Source: Paenisporosarcina sp. FSL H8-0542
GTDB taxonomy: Bacteria > Bacillota > Bacilli > Bacillales_A > Planococcaceae
DNA length: 64,000 bases
NCBI RefSeq assembly: GCF_038632915.1
Contig: NZ_CP152050.1
Location: forward strand, 3,069,001 to 3,133,000
Direction: 5' to 3'
The translations under genes were made by a program, and so were the position numbers. The stretch's first letter is position 1. Every line of letters starts with the position of its first letter. Positions 43,487 to 52,264 of the stretch are shown piece by piece. The notes under the pieces are model-generated. The model was not told the DNA's origin, searched no databases, and saw nothing but the letters and a program-made list of their open reading frames with translations.

Positions 43487-44185
43487 ATGACTACTTTAAC
43501 GAACGATCAAATCCGACAATTAAATATGTATAGCACTTATATCATTCCTCCTGCTCACCCACTGTTTACACGTAAACAAATGGAAGACATTGATTTCCTG
43601 GCAGTAGTACAAACAATCACGGGTATTAGCAACAAAACGGTTGCTGCTTCTTACCTTATGCGTCGCTATGGGATGTTTATATCGACACAATTTGTCATGC
43701 TGGCTACTTACGATGAATTATGGTTGGGACAACATGAAGATTTGATGTTTGCTGCTAATGTTGAATATGGAAATAAGGGTATCAGTATGTATATCGATAA
43801 GAAAGACTTTATGGATGTAGAGAACCTTCCTCGTGAAGCTCTCATACAGAAAATATTGAAGGAACAAACTTATTCATTGATCCTAGAAATTCGAAAGCAC
43901 TCTTCTGTCTCTCCTTTGACATTGTGGGAAAACGTTTTTGGATTTTTACTATGGCACTACTCTGTTCTTCTTGGAAATCCTGCGACTGAAAAGCAAGCTC
44001 GCATTGATTTGGAGATCTTAAAATCATCAAACGTTTGGGAAGGAATCGCAAATCATTCATTATTTAAAGCCTACTTAAAAGACCTTGAGCCAGCACAGCT
44101 TTTGAATTCTCCTGTACGAACTACATGTTGTTTCTCCAAAGATGTTCCGGGATTGCAAAAATGCGGTTTCTGTCCTCTTCAATAG
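43487..44185 (+). CDS. Second FhuF-like 2Fe-2S iron reductase
   Basis: A 232-residue protein ending TTCCFSKDVPGLQKCGFCP, with Cys-Cys-x10-Cys-x2-Cys as in FhuF. It shares with the gene at 38122 the LWENVFGFLLWHYSVLL segment and overall length, so they are distant paralogues. The frame runs up to 43424 through the Fur box; the ATG at 43487 is the sensible start but has no ribosome site. TATACT lies seven bases upstream, so a leaderless mRNA is possible though no good -35 is seen. Iron-repressed expression is expected. Confidence 0.85.
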   Translation: MTTLTNDQIRQLNMYSTYIIPPAHPLFTRKQMEDIDFLAVVQTITGISNKTVAASYLMRRYGMFISTQFVMLATYDELWLGQHEDLMFAANVEYGNKGISMYIDKKDFMDVENLPREALIQKILKEQTYSLILEIRKHSSVSPLTLWENVFGFLLWHYSVLLGNPATEKQARIDLEILKSSNVWEGIANHSLFKAYLKDLEPAQLLNSPVRTTCCFSKDVPGLQKCGFCPLQ

Positions 44186-44278
44186 TTAAAAATACCCATT
44201 TGGACATTGGGATGTTTTAGCAATGACTAAATAGGATAAACCTAACATTAAGAAGATGAAAAGGAGCGTGTCAATGAC

Positions 44279-44584
44279 ATGGAAAACATTCAAGGTAAAG
44301 TTCAAGAGGAATTAAATAACGTAAGTTCAGAAAAAAAAGAAGAAATCTTAGCGAATTTTTCAACCTTTAAATCTTATTTAGGCGATAAAGTAGCAATGGG
44401 TGAAAAATTAGGTCTTGGCGAAGAGCAATTAGCAAAGACTGCTGAAAAAGTAGCAGGCTATTTAGCAAATAATGAAGAGCCTCGTAACAGCGAAGAAAAC
44501 TTGTTACAAGAATTATGGAAGTCTGGCGATAAAGATCAGCAACATGCTTTGGCTCACATGTTAGTTAATATGGTGAGAAAATAA
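44279..44584 (+). CDS. DUF3243-family protein (YmfJ-like)
   Basis: A 101-residue soluble helical protein matching the DUF3243 pattern: FSTFKSYLGDKVAMGEKLGL, then EQLAKTAEKVAGYLA and a C-terminal ELWKSGDKDQQHALAHMLVN. Function unknown in all members I know of. AAAAGGAG lies 11 bases before the ATG, slightly far. An out-of-frame ATG at 44274 lies between. It is followed 23 bp later by another small gene. Confidence 0.85.
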   Translation: MENIQGKVQEELNNVSSEKKEEILANFSTFKSYLGDKVAMGEKLGLGEEQLAKTAEKVAGYLANNEEPRNSEENLLQELWKSGDKDQQHALAHMLVNMVRK

Positions 44585-44607
44585 GCATTTGAAAGGTGTG
44601 GATTCGT

Positions 44608-44835
44608 ATGACGAACAACCCTTTTGACGATAAAGAATGTGAAAATCAAAAAGGTCGTAAATTAGACAATCCAGATGTAGTGGAAACAGACAAGGAAAGC
44701 CTTTTCGATATGCATGAAGACATGCAAACCGTGGATGCTGTTCCTGTTGAAGAATTAATTGAAAAAGTAAAAGATGAAGAAAATAAACGACATTCAAAAG
44801 ATACTTCTTCAAGTGAAAAACGTTATCCAGAATAA
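44608..44835 (+). CDS. Small charged protein of unknown function
   Basis: A 75-residue, highly charged protein (TNNPFDDKECENQKGRKLDN at the start, VEELIEKVKDEENKRHSKD near the end), without hydrophobic segments and probably disordered. The ATG at 44608 follows AAAGGTG. It sits between the DUF3243 gene and a terminator and is probably co-transcribed with it. I do not recognise it. Confidence 0.7.
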   Translation: MTNNPFDDKECENQKGRKLDNPDVVETDKESLFDMHEDMQTVDAVPVEELIEKVKDEENKRHSKDTSSSEKRYPE

Positions 44836-44838
44836 GCG

Positions 44839-44873
44839 AAAGCCGGACTCTCCTTTTGGAGATCCGGCTTTTC
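44839..44873 (+). terminator. Terminator between converging genes
   Basis: AAAGCCGGA and TCCGGCTTTT flank an inner CTCC/GGAG hairpin. T-rich on the plus side; weaker for the minus-strand transporter gene. Confidence 0.85.
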
Positions 44874-44885
44874 ACATTTCTATCA

Positions 44886-45983
44886 TCATTCTTCTTCAAC
44901 TGTTGAAGTTGCAGCTTCTTTGATTTCCGCGCGTCTTGCATAAGCATTTTTCAAAATCGTCTTAATCACTGCGTAAGTTGGAATCGCAAGAATAATCCCC
45001 CATAACCCGGCAATATTTCCTGCAGCCAAAATGACTGTAATAACGGTCAAAGGATGAATATCTAGAGCTCTTCCCATGACATTCGGTGAAATTAAATTAC
45101 TTTCAATCTGTTGTGCAACCAGCATAATAATCGCTACATAAATAGCCATTTGTGGTTCTTGAATGAAACCTATAATAAGAGCAGGAATTACAGAAATATA
45201 AGGACCTAGGAAAGGAATGACATTCATAAACATCCCAAAAATAGCGAGAATGAGTGCATAATCTAGTCCAATAATTAAGTATCCAATCAACAACATCATA
45301 CCAACTGCAAAACTTACAAATAGTTGTCCCTGAATATAGGATTTCAGTGTGATATCAATATCGACCAATGTTTTACGAATCCATGTTTTCCGTTCCCCAC
45401 TAAAGAAATTGGCAACAAATGGTGCGAACTTCTCGTGATCTTTCAATAAATAAACAAGGAAAAACGGTATCAATACCAATAAAAATAACCCTTGGAACAT
45501 GCTTTGAATAAATGTGATTAGCCCAACACCGAATCTTTGTGCAAAGTCATTCACTTTTGAAGACTGATTATCAATTGATTCTTTTATCGAATCAGGTAAA
45601 CGATTTTTTTGATCAAGTGCATAATCAACCATGGTTTGAACATCTTTAGTAATTTTTGGTGCATCTTCAACTAATGAATTCACTTGCTTTGTAACTGCCG
45701 GACCAATCATGAATGAGAACAACCAAAGGAAAAATCCAATCGCGATAAAGATAGCTAGAATGCTTGTCCATCTCGGCCAGCCTTTTGACTCTAAAAAATT
45801 AAGCAGAGGTCTCGTTAAATAGAATAAAACCCCTCCAAGCAATAAAGGTAAAAATATGGTTTGCCCTATAATGACAAGCGGCGAAAATATCCCTTTAACT
45901 TCAATAAACATTCGTATAATAAGTAAAGCCAGCAAAATCCCGACCCCAACTTGAAACCAAAGCTTTTTCGTCAATACATTCAC
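44886..45983 (-). CDS. AI-2E-family transporter (PerM/YueF type)
   Basis: A 365-residue membrane protein with eight or so helices. Family marks: an N-terminal helix pair separated by PLLLGGVLFYLTRPLLNFLE, a periplasmic helix region (about 80-150), LLVLIPFFLVYLLKDHEKF, and GMFMNVIPFLGPYISVIPALIIG followed by ESNLISPNVMGRALDIHPL. Members export autoinducer-2 or act in Na+/H+ exchange; the substrate here cannot be told. Single gene. The ATG at 45983 is close behind a short AT-rich leader. Confidence 0.9.
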   Translation of the reverse strand: MNVLTKKLWFQVGVGILLALLIIRMFIEVKGIFSPLVIIGQTIFLPLLLGGVLFYLTRPLLNFLESKGWPRWTSILAIFIAIGFFLWLFSFMIGPAVTKQVNSLVEDAPKITKDVQTMVDYALDQKNRLPDSIKESIDNQSSKVNDFAQRFGVGLITFIQSMFQGLFLLVLIPFFLVYLLKDHEKFAPFVANFFSGERKTWIRKTLVDIDITLKSYIQGQLFVSFAVGMMLLIGYLIIGLDYALILAIFGMFMNVIPFLGPYISVIPALIIGFIQEPQMAIYVAIIMLVAQQIESNLISPNVMGRALDIHPLTVITVILAAGNIAGLWGIILAIPTYAVIKTILKNAYARRAEIKEAATSTVEEE

Positions 45984-46072
45984 GTCCTATTATGTTTGTT
46001 TTTCTTATTATAAGTTATTTTTGGTAATAACGGGTATACATACTTGAAAATGGTTAAGTGAGGAAGTTTCTA

Positions 46073-46470
46073 ATGGATTATTACGAGGAACTTCGACATC
46101 ATATGGTTCACCGTCCCCTTCTCCTACCGGGATCCTTTGTTATTATTTTAAATGATAAAAATGAAATTTTATCGCAAGAACGTAAACCCGGAGTTTTTGG
46201 GTTTCCCGCTGGTTTAATGGACATAGGGGTAAGCCTCGAAGAAACAGTTAGACGGGAAGTACTGGAGGGAACAGTCTGAACGTAATGGACTTGAAATTAT
46301 GTCATGTTTTTTCTGGACCAGACTACTATTTTAAAATTGATAATGGCGATTAGTTTTAACTTCTGTTACTTTCGTTTAACAAAAAAAGAATTTTACTGGA
46401 GAACTTTCAAATATGTGAAGATGAAACACTTAGTTTAGGCTTTTATTCATTAAACATGTTTAGAGTTGTG
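46073..46470 (+). pseudogene. Frameshifted and decayed NUDIX hydrolase gene
   Basis: The first 69 codons read a NUDIX protein (HRPLLLPGSFVIILNDKNEI, then GFPAGLMDIGVSLEETVRRE). Just after the NUDIX box the frame breaks: VLEGTV then stop at 46277-46279. Dropping to the next frame gives LNVMDLKLCHVFSGPDYYFK, so a single base was lost near 46275. More damage follows: a stop at 46351, then the C-terminal pattern CEDETLSLGFYSLNMF in yet another frame. Also the NUDIX Glu-Glu is VLEG instead of VxEE. The gene is dead. Confidence 0.87.
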
Positions 46471-46584
46471 AGGTTTTGGGTAAACATAATACCGAGGATT
46501 TTCTCGCCTACTTTGTTCCTCTTATTTTCGCGCAACAAAACAAAAACTCCAGGCAAAAGATAATTTTGGGAGGAGAAAGTTTAA

Positions 46585-47157
46585 ATGAATTGGTATGAAA
46601 AGTTAAATCAATATTTTCCAGTCGAAGAAATGAAATCAAAAGAACATATGGAGACATTGCTGACTGAAAAGGGTAATGTTTATATAAAAGATGAAGGTCC
46701 AAAACACGTGCTCATGTACGTTGAGTTTGAAAACTTTGTATTTGTGGATTATCTTTTTGTGTCGAAAGAAGCCCGAGGTGAAGGATTAGGTCGCAAACTT
46801 CTGAACAAATTAAAAGAAAAGAACAAAGCAATTCTCCTTGAAGTCGAACCTGTAAATTATGAAGATACGGATACCGAAAAACGCCTTAAATTTTACGCCC
46901 GGGAAGACTTCAAACATGCATCCCGCATTGGTTATACTCGTCGATCTTTAGCCACCGGCGAAAATACCGTTCTTGAAATACTCTATTGGTCACCTACCGA
47001 TCAGGATGAAGAAGAAATTTATAACGCAATGAAGTGGACTTATGAAAATATCCATACCTTTAAAGATGAGCAGTTTTATGGTGATTCATACGACCCTTCC
47101 AGCGAGGTACTCGTCTTTAAGACAGACAAAAAACCAAATATGCTTGAATCTTATTAA
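46585..47157 (+). CDS. GNAT-family N-acetyltransferase
   Basis: A 190-residue acetyltransferase. The acetyl-CoA loop is VSKEARGEGLGRKLLNKLKE, preceded by the usual beta-strand VFVDYLFV; KRLKFYAREDFKH is the later helix. Substrate unknown. The ATG has GGGAGGAG upstream. The C-terminal 60 residues extend beyond the minimal fold and are acidic. Single gene with a terminator. Confidence 0.88.
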   Translation: MNWYEKLNQYFPVEEMKSKEHMETLLTEKGNVYIKDEGPKHVLMYVEFENFVFVDYLFVSKEARGEGLGRKLLNKLKEKNKAILLEVEPVNYEDTDTEKRLKFYAREDFKHASRIGYTRRSLATGENTVLEILYWSPTDQDEEEIYNAMKWTYENIHTFKDEQFYGDSYDPSSEVLVFKTDKKPNMLESY

Positions 47158-47167
47158 TACAGTACAG

Positions 47168-47206
47168 ACGAAAGAGCCGTTCATTCCGGTCCTTTCGTCT
47201 TTTTTG
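47168..47206 (+). terminator. Terminator of the GNAT gene
   Basis: GACGAAAG (47168-47175) pairs with CTTTCGTC (47193-47200), followed by six T. Confidence 0.87.
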
Positions 47207-47220
47207 CGGAAACGGCTGAC

Positions 47221-48063
47221 TTAGTCGTTTTCATTTTTGTATAGATAGTAATCTTGGGCATGCACTACTTTAAAACCCACGGATTCATATAAATTCAAGG
47301 CATGAGCATTTTTTGTTTCCACTTCCAGATACACGGAATGGCCTTGCATACTTTGTTCTTTGACGACTTTTTGGAGCACTTTTCGACCTGTACCTTTCCC
47401 CTGGAAATCAGGAAGAATGGAAAAACCATATATCCATGCTTGCCCATCTTCACGCTTAATACGAATCTTTCCGATTGTTTGAGTGTCCACTTCGATCATT
47501 AACATATCGGTATCTTCATCGCTTTCTATTCTGCTTTCTATTCTGCTTTCCATTGCTTTAGCATCTTCCTCTAGTACACCGAACGCCTCGACGTCCAAAC
47601 GAATTCTCATGTCCAGATCTTCATTCTTTGCCTCTCGTAAAGTCACACCCTCTACTTCATTAAGAGGTCTTTCCTGCCACTCCATTTGGTGTTCGGAAAA
47701 TGCAGGAACGGCGTCATGTTTATTCAAAAAGGCCTTCGCTTCCTGAGATTCAGCTGGTGCGTTGAGCAAAATTTTCTTGAATTTCTGTTGTTTTGCTTTT
47801 GCCATCGCCTTCATAAACAAACGTTTAAAATGACCTTTCCGGCGTTCGCTTGGCTTTACCATACCGCATACTTCCGCAGTTGAACCAAAAGCGTAAATCC
47901 CTAAAAATGCAACTAGTTCATTTTCTTCATAATAAAGAAAGTCACGTTCCTCCAAATCACGGGTCCTTAGCATTTCCCAGTTCAGTTTCAGTTGTATCCC
48001 ATCATGTGCTTCACATTCTTTTTGAAGAGTCTCAATGTCTTGCAATTGTTTTGTCGTAAACAT
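47221..48063 (-). CDS. Tandem-domain GNAT N-acetyltransferase
   Basis: A 280-residue protein with two GNAT domains. The first (about 1-140) has VKPSERRKGHFKRLFMKAMA; the second (about 145-280) has the canonical ILPDFQGKGTGRKVLQKVVK and LNLYESVGFKVV. The second domain looks catalytic; the first has a less regular acetyl-CoA loop and may be structural. Substrate unknown. It converges on the GNAT gene to its left. Confidence 0.87.
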   Translation of the reverse strand: MFTTKQLQDIETLQKECEAHDGIQLKLNWEMLRTRDLEERDFLYYEENELVAFLGIYAFGSTAEVCGMVKPSERRKGHFKRLFMKAMAKAKQQKFKKILLNAPAESQEAKAFLNKHDAVPAFSEHQMEWQERPLNEVEGVTLREAKNEDLDMRIRLDVEAFGVLEEDAKAMESRIESRIESDEDTDMLMIEVDTQTIGKIRIKREDGQAWIYGFSILPDFQGKGTGRKVLQKVVKEQSMQGHSVYLEVETKNAHALNLYESVGFKVVHAQDYYLYKNEND

Positions 48064-48096
48064 ATATTTCTCCTTCTATTCTGATTATTTCTACAT

Positions 48097-48130
48097 AAAA
48101 ATAGCTTCCCACATTTTAGAGCGGGAAGCT
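48097..48130 (-). terminator. Terminator of the S13 carboxypeptidase gene
   Basis: AGCTTCCC (48103-48110) pairs with GGGAAGCT (48123-48130); minus-strand ATTTTTATG follows. Confidence 0.85.
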
Positions 48131-48135
48131 ACTGA

Positions 48136-49626
48136 TTATTTAGATTTTGTATAACTTGCAATCGCTGTGGCAATTTGGTCTTCAATTGGCGTCACAGCTG
48201 CCAAATCATTATTAATCAGAATGGAGAATGTCAGCAACTCACCATCTTTTGTGGTGGCATATCCAGATAAGGCAGATACGGCGGTCAATGTACCTGTTTT
48301 TGCTTTCACATTTCCGACAGTAGGTTCAGTTTTCATTCGATTGCGTAAAGTTCCTCCGGTAAAACGGTCACTTATCCCTGCAACTGGCAATGAAGATAAG
48401 AATGTTTTGTACCATGGCTCATTTTGTACAGCCACAAGAAGATTTGTTACTTCATTGGAAGGAATCAAATTGACGTGAGACATGCCCGAAGCATCGCGGA
48501 TCATGATTGTTTCCATATTCAAACCCATTTCCTCTGAATTCTCTTCTATCACCTGAAGTCCCTTCTCCCAGCTTCCTTCCCCGTAAACCACTTTGCCCAT
48601 TTCCTTTGCCAATACTTCAGCGTGTCCGTTATTGCTAAGTTTCATGAAAGGAATGAATAGTTCTTTCAGTGCCATTGAGTTTTTAAAAGTCAGCAATTGA
48701 GCATCACTAGGCGTTTTGCCTAACGTGATTTTGTGCTTACCGACAAATTTAATACCTTGTTCCTCCAAAGATGTCTTGAACAAGTCCAACGCATAATAGG
48801 AAGGCTCCCAAATCGCAATCCATTCACGGGTGACAGTGCCGCCCGCTGGGACTGTTCCCTCAATAATGATATTGTTCGATCCATGTTGCCGTTCAATTGT
48901 TATGTCTTTCACTTCTCCGGCAGCAACCGTTTTAGAACGATTGATGATGTTTACCACATCAGTTTCAGGCAATACTTTAATCTTTGCCGGTTCACCGACA
49001 ATTGAATTTGGATGTGCTTCCACAATTACTGTACCTGCATCATAATCTGCATTCGGAGATGCCGTTAGTGCTGATACTTGTGCAGCGTAATAATAGGATT
49101 CATCCGTCCAAGTAATATCCTGCGACAAACGGACATCGTCATACCAGGTATCGTCACCGATTAAGTTTCCATTTATCTTCTTAATACCACGAGCTGCAAG
49201 ATCCTTGGCAAATACGTCGAAGTCCTGCTTTAACAACGTAGGATCCCCTTTACCTTTCAAGTACAAATCTCCCGACAACATTCCCGCTTTTACAGTGCCA
49301 TCACTCAACACTTCCGTAGAGAACTTATAATTTTCTCCGAGTGTTTCGAGAGCAGCTGCTCCTGTGAGAAGTTTCATATTCGATGCCGGATGCAACCTCG
49401 TTTCACCAAAATGGTCATAAATAAGTTCTCCTGAGTTGGCTTTCCTAATACTCACACCTGTGGTGGCACCGTCGAGACGTTCGTCCTGAAGAATTTTATT
49501 AATGCTGATTCCTAATTGGGCATATTCATCTGTTGCAATAGCCGTTTGTTGTTTGGTTCCATCCGTAAATGGATAAAAAGCGAGCATCACTATAAAAAGA
49601 GTTAGAATATACTTTTTCACTTTCAA
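48136..49626 (-). CDS. D-alanyl-D-alanine carboxypeptidase/endopeptidase (peptidase S13, PBP4 type)
   Basis: A 496-residue penicillin-binding protein that trims peptidoglycan peptides. A signal peptide is followed by the S13 catalytic motifs: SxxK in HPASNMKLLTGAA, SxN in LSNNGHAEVLAKEMG and KTG in VKAKTGTLTAVSALSG. The long insertion between the first two motifs is typical of S13. The TTG at 49626, six bases after AGGAGG, is preferred; the frame extends to 49662 without a site. It acts outside the membrane. Single gene. Confidence 0.93.
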   Translation of the reverse strand: MKVKKYILTLFIVMLAFYPFTDGTKQQTAIATDEYAQLGISINKILQDERLDGATTGVSIRKANSGELIYDHFGETRLHPASNMKLLTGAAALETLGENYKFSTEVLSDGTVKAGMLSGDLYLKGKGDPTLLKQDFDVFAKDLAARGIKKINGNLIGDDTWYDDVRLSQDITWTDESYYYAAQVSALTASPNADYDAGTVIVEAHPNSIVGEPAKIKVLPETDVVNIINRSKTVAAGEVKDITIERQHGSNNIIIEGTVPAGGTVTREWIAIWEPSYYALDLFKTSLEEQGIKFVGKHKITLGKTPSDAQLLTFKNSMALKELFIPFMKLSNNGHAEVLAKEMGKVVYGEGSWEKGLQVIEENSEEMGLNMETIMIRDASGMSHVNLIPSNEVTNLLVAVQNEPWYKTFLSSLPVAGISDRFTGGTLRNRMKTEPTVGNVKAKTGTLTAVSALSGYATTKDGELLTFSILINNDLAAVTPIEDQIATAIASYTKSK

Positions 49627-49816
49627 CTTCGTTCCTCCTAAAAATAGTATTGGAGAGAGCATATCATAAAATAATTTGAATATTATGTAATTTTTAGAGT
49701 GATTGTAAAAAACGTTCTTTTCTCACATGCGCTCTGTCGAATGTCTATTTCTATATATGTGGACTGAATGAAGGTTATGTAAACAAACGGGAGATTTTCA
49801 CTTCTTTCGTCACACT

Positions 49817-49845
49817 AAAAAAACTCACTTCAGAAAAGTGAGTTT
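49817..49845 (-). terminator. Terminator at the end of the EamA remnant
   Basis: AAACTCACTT (49821-49830) pairs with AAGTGAGTTT (49836-49845), with minus-strand T-run. It contains the old stop codon. Confidence 0.87.
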
Positions 49846-49987
49846 TGGACGTGTGGTTAAGTACACTCCACACAGTATGACAACCAATCCAACTATCATA
49901 TGAACAGAAATCGCTAAGAATTGAAATGAATACGAATGATATACCCCAAAACAGACTTAAGGCAATTAAAGCTATGTATTCACGCAT
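49825..49987 (-). pseudogene. EamA/DMT transporter remnant (internal deletion)
   Basis: From ATG 49987 the frame reads MREYIALIALSLFWGISFVF, the first helix of an EamA transporter. After about 25 codons the typical C-terminal end appears in another frame: HMIVGLVVILCGVYLTTRPK and then LTFLK-stop at 49825-49827, just before a terminator. About 240 codons between the two ends are missing. The deletion point is near CTTAGCGATTTCTGTTC (about 49910). Two ends of one gene with its terminator are all that is left. Confidence 0.87.
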
Positions 49988-50001
49988 AAGAAGTACTTCC
50001 T

Positions 50002-50547
50002 TTACTGAACCTCCGTTCGATAATGTGTTGGGGACTGATTGGTGTATTTATGGAAAGCTGTTGAGAAATGGGCGGCATTCAGATAACCGACAGATTGAGC
50101 AATATCGCTTACTTGCAAATCAGTCGTTAGGAGTTGCTGTTTTGCTAGATCCATTCTTGCTTTCATTAAATAACGTGTTGGTGATACGTTCATTTCTTTC
50201 GAAAATACTTTCTGTAAATAGGTTGGAGAAACAAATAGTTGCTCAGCCAATTTTTTCAATGTAAGAGGTTCTGCTAATTGTGTTTCAATTATTTCGATGG
50301 TTTGATTGACAATTTGTGAACGCGGCTGAACAAATGCCACATCATCTGGACAACATCGTTTACATGGACGATACCCAGCCTCCAAGGCTGCACCCTGTGA
50401 TAAAAAAATGGAGACGTGCTGACGAAGTGGCAACTTGGAAGGGCATGATGGCCGACAAAAAATAAGTGTTGTCGAAACCCCATAAAAGAACCGACCATCA
50501 AAGCGATTATCATTGTTTCTGATGGCTATCCATTCAAATTCTTTCAT
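50002..50547 (-). CDS. adaA: AdaA, methylphosphotriester-DNA repair protein and transcription activator
   Basis: A 181-residue protein. The N-terminal Ada zinc domain has Cys31 and Cys35 in IFCRPSCPS and the second pair in RPCKRCCPDD; one of these Cys takes the methyl from phosphotriesters and switches the protein on. The C-terminal part is an AraC-type double HTH (LTLKKLAEQLFVSPTYLQKV, then VSDIAQSVGYLNAAHFSTAF). The ATG at 50547 follows GGGGGG. It is divergent from the methyltransferase gene at 50749, which it probably activates. In Bacillus subtilis adaA and adaB form one operon, so the layout differs. Confidence 0.93.
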   Translation of the reverse strand: MKEFEWIAIRNNDNRFDGRFFYGVSTTLIFCRPSCPSKLPLRQHVSIFLSQGAALEAGYRPCKRCCPDDVAFVQPRSQIVNQTIEIIETQLAEPLTLKKLAEQLFVSPTYLQKVFSKEMNVSPTRYLMKARMDLAKQQLLTTDLQVSDIAQSVGYLNAAHFSTAFHKYTNQSPTHYRTEVQ

Positions 50548-50748
50548 GGGCAATGCCCCCCTTTTATGTGGCTTTCATACTTGTCGGCTCATGCTAAACA
50601 TGCACCAAACTGTACGATAAAAAACAGAATCGTTTATCAAAACTTTTTTCTTTATAGTAACACATTACTTCTGTCTGAAAATTAAATGCCAACAATTGAA
50701 AAGCATACAGAACTGAAGTTATTTATAATAGGACTAGGGGGTGTTCAT

Positions 50749-51204
50749 ATGTATAGAGGCTATTTGAATTCACCAATTGGACTCATTGAAGTAATAGCAA
50801 CTCAGGAAAACCTTATATCTGTATTGTTCGTAGAAGAACAAAAGCATTCCCATGAAAATGAAATCGTCAAACTTTTCCTTCATGAGATTGACTCTTATTT
50901 CAAAGGTCAACTTATACACTTTACGATTCCATCGTTGAACGGCACCATTTTTCAAAGTGAAGTATGGAATGAGCTCATCCACATCCCATATGGTAAACGA
51001 AGCAGCTACTCCGAGATTGCTCACCAAATTAATAGACAAAAAGCAGTTCGGGCAGTTGGATCGGCTATCGGGAAAAATAAATTAGCCCTCATTGTGCCTT
51101 GTCATCGAGTGGTCGGAAAAAATGGATCTCTGTCCGGATTTGCGTGGGAAACATGGCGAAAAGAATGGTTACTTGAACATGAAAAGAACCATTCACAAAA
51201 GTGA
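50749..51204 (+). CDS. adaB: Methylated-DNA-protein-cysteine methyltransferase
   Basis: A 151-residue suicide repair protein for O6-methylguanine. The acceptor is Cys118 in LIVPCHRVVGKNG; the helix-turn-helix contains RSSYSEIAHQINRQKAVRAV with the arginine finger. The frame runs to 50686, but the ATG at 50749 has GGGGGT and starts the typical MYRGYLNSPIGLIEV. The name adaB is given because of the divergent adaA; ogt is the alternative. Confidence 0.9.
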   Translation: MYRGYLNSPIGLIEVIATQENLISVLFVEEQKHSHENEIVKLFLHEIDSYFKGQLIHFTIPSLNGTIFQSEVWNELIHIPYGKRSSYSEIAHQINRQKAVRAVGSAIGKNKLALIVPCHRVVGKNGSLSGFAWETWRKEWLLEHEKNHSQK

Positions 51205-51214
51205 ACGGTTCTTT
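51183..51214. terminator. Bidirectional terminator between adaB and the DUF1206 gene
   Basis: AAAGAACC-A-TTCAC pairs with GTGAA-C-GGTTCTTT around AAAA; T-rich on the plus side. Confidence 0.87.
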
Positions 51215-51218
51215 TCTC

Positions 51219-52061
51219 TTATTTACCGTGATAGCCAAAATTCATATGCTGATAGCGTCCACGTATGATTTGATAAATACCGTATAAAATCAGACCTAGA
51301 GCAACCATAGCAAGAATCAACTGGCCAAATGGTTGTCTGGCAAGTTCCGCTAATGCCCCACCCAAACCTTTGGATTCTTCTGGGTTATTCGTATAGGCAG
51401 TACGGATAAAGAAGAAACCTACCATACTCAGTACCACTCCACGTGCGTTCAATCCGATTTTTCCTGAAAGTCGTGCTATTTTACGTTCTTTTTCATTCAT
51501 TTCATATGTTTTGAATTTATCCATAAACTTTTCTTTGACTCCACTATAGAGCTCATAAAGTCCATAACCAATGATGATAACTCCCACTAAACCGACTATC
51601 CATTCCCCAAAGGGCTGCTCCATCAATTTGGCTGAAATCGTCTTTTCGCCTCCACCTTCAGCGTTTCCAGTGTGACTTGCCAGTTTAATTGCCCCAAAAG
51701 CTAAATTCGCATAAATAATCCCACTAATAAAATAGCCGGTCCGCTTAATCAGCCCTTTTGCATCATTTCCTTCGTTTTCAGGATCTTTAAAAGCTTTTAT
51801 GAAATCCCACATGATATAACCAATTAAGCCGATGCCAATGACCCATAAAACAAAATCTCCAAATTGCATTTCTGCAATGGATTGCAATGCACCCGAAGTT
51901 CCGGTTGTATCTCCTCCGGGTCCGAAAGCAGCAAGTGCCGCCAGGATTCCAATCATCCCGTAAACAACACCTTTTGTCATATAGCCGAATCGCCCGAATC
52001 TCCGTACCCAAGGTTTCGCTTCTCTCATTTTATCTTTCGCATGTGCTGTTGATGTGTTCAT
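51219..52061 (-). CDS. DUF1206 membrane protein
   Basis: A 280-residue protein with six TM helices arranged as three repeats, each opening with a basic Gly-rich turn: RFGRFGYMTKGVVYGMIGIL, IKRTGYFISGIIYANLAFG and LSGKIGLNARGVVLSMVGFF. This threefold pattern defines DUF1206. Function is unknown. The start is taken as the ATG at 52061, eight bases after GAGGAAG; a GTG at 52070 is too close to the site. Single gene. Confidence 0.88.
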   Translation of the reverse strand: MNTSTAHAKDKMREAKPWVRRFGRFGYMTKGVVYGMIGILAALAAFGPGGDTTGTSGALQSIAEMQFGDFVLWVIGIGLIGYIMWDFIKAFKDPENEGNDAKGLIKRTGYFISGIIYANLAFGAIKLASHTGNAEGGGEKTISAKLMEQPFGEWIVGLVGVIIIGYGLYELYSGVKEKFMDKFKTYEMNEKERKIARLSGKIGLNARGVVLSMVGFFFIRTAYTNNPEESKGLGGALAELARQPFGQLILAMVALGLILYGIYQIIRGRYQHMNFGYHGK

Positions 52062-52264
52062 CACGGCCACTTCCTCTACATTTACTCTTACAACTGAAGT
52101 TCCCTTTTGAGTGAGATTGGAAACCTTACAACAGAGGCGGTTTTAATTAAATTAGAAGCGATTACTGGGCATAAAGGGAAACTATAAGAATTTTAGAAGT
52201 ATATACTAATATTTGGTGCAATCTATTATACTTTTCTGGAATCGATTAGAAGGAGACGTAACAT

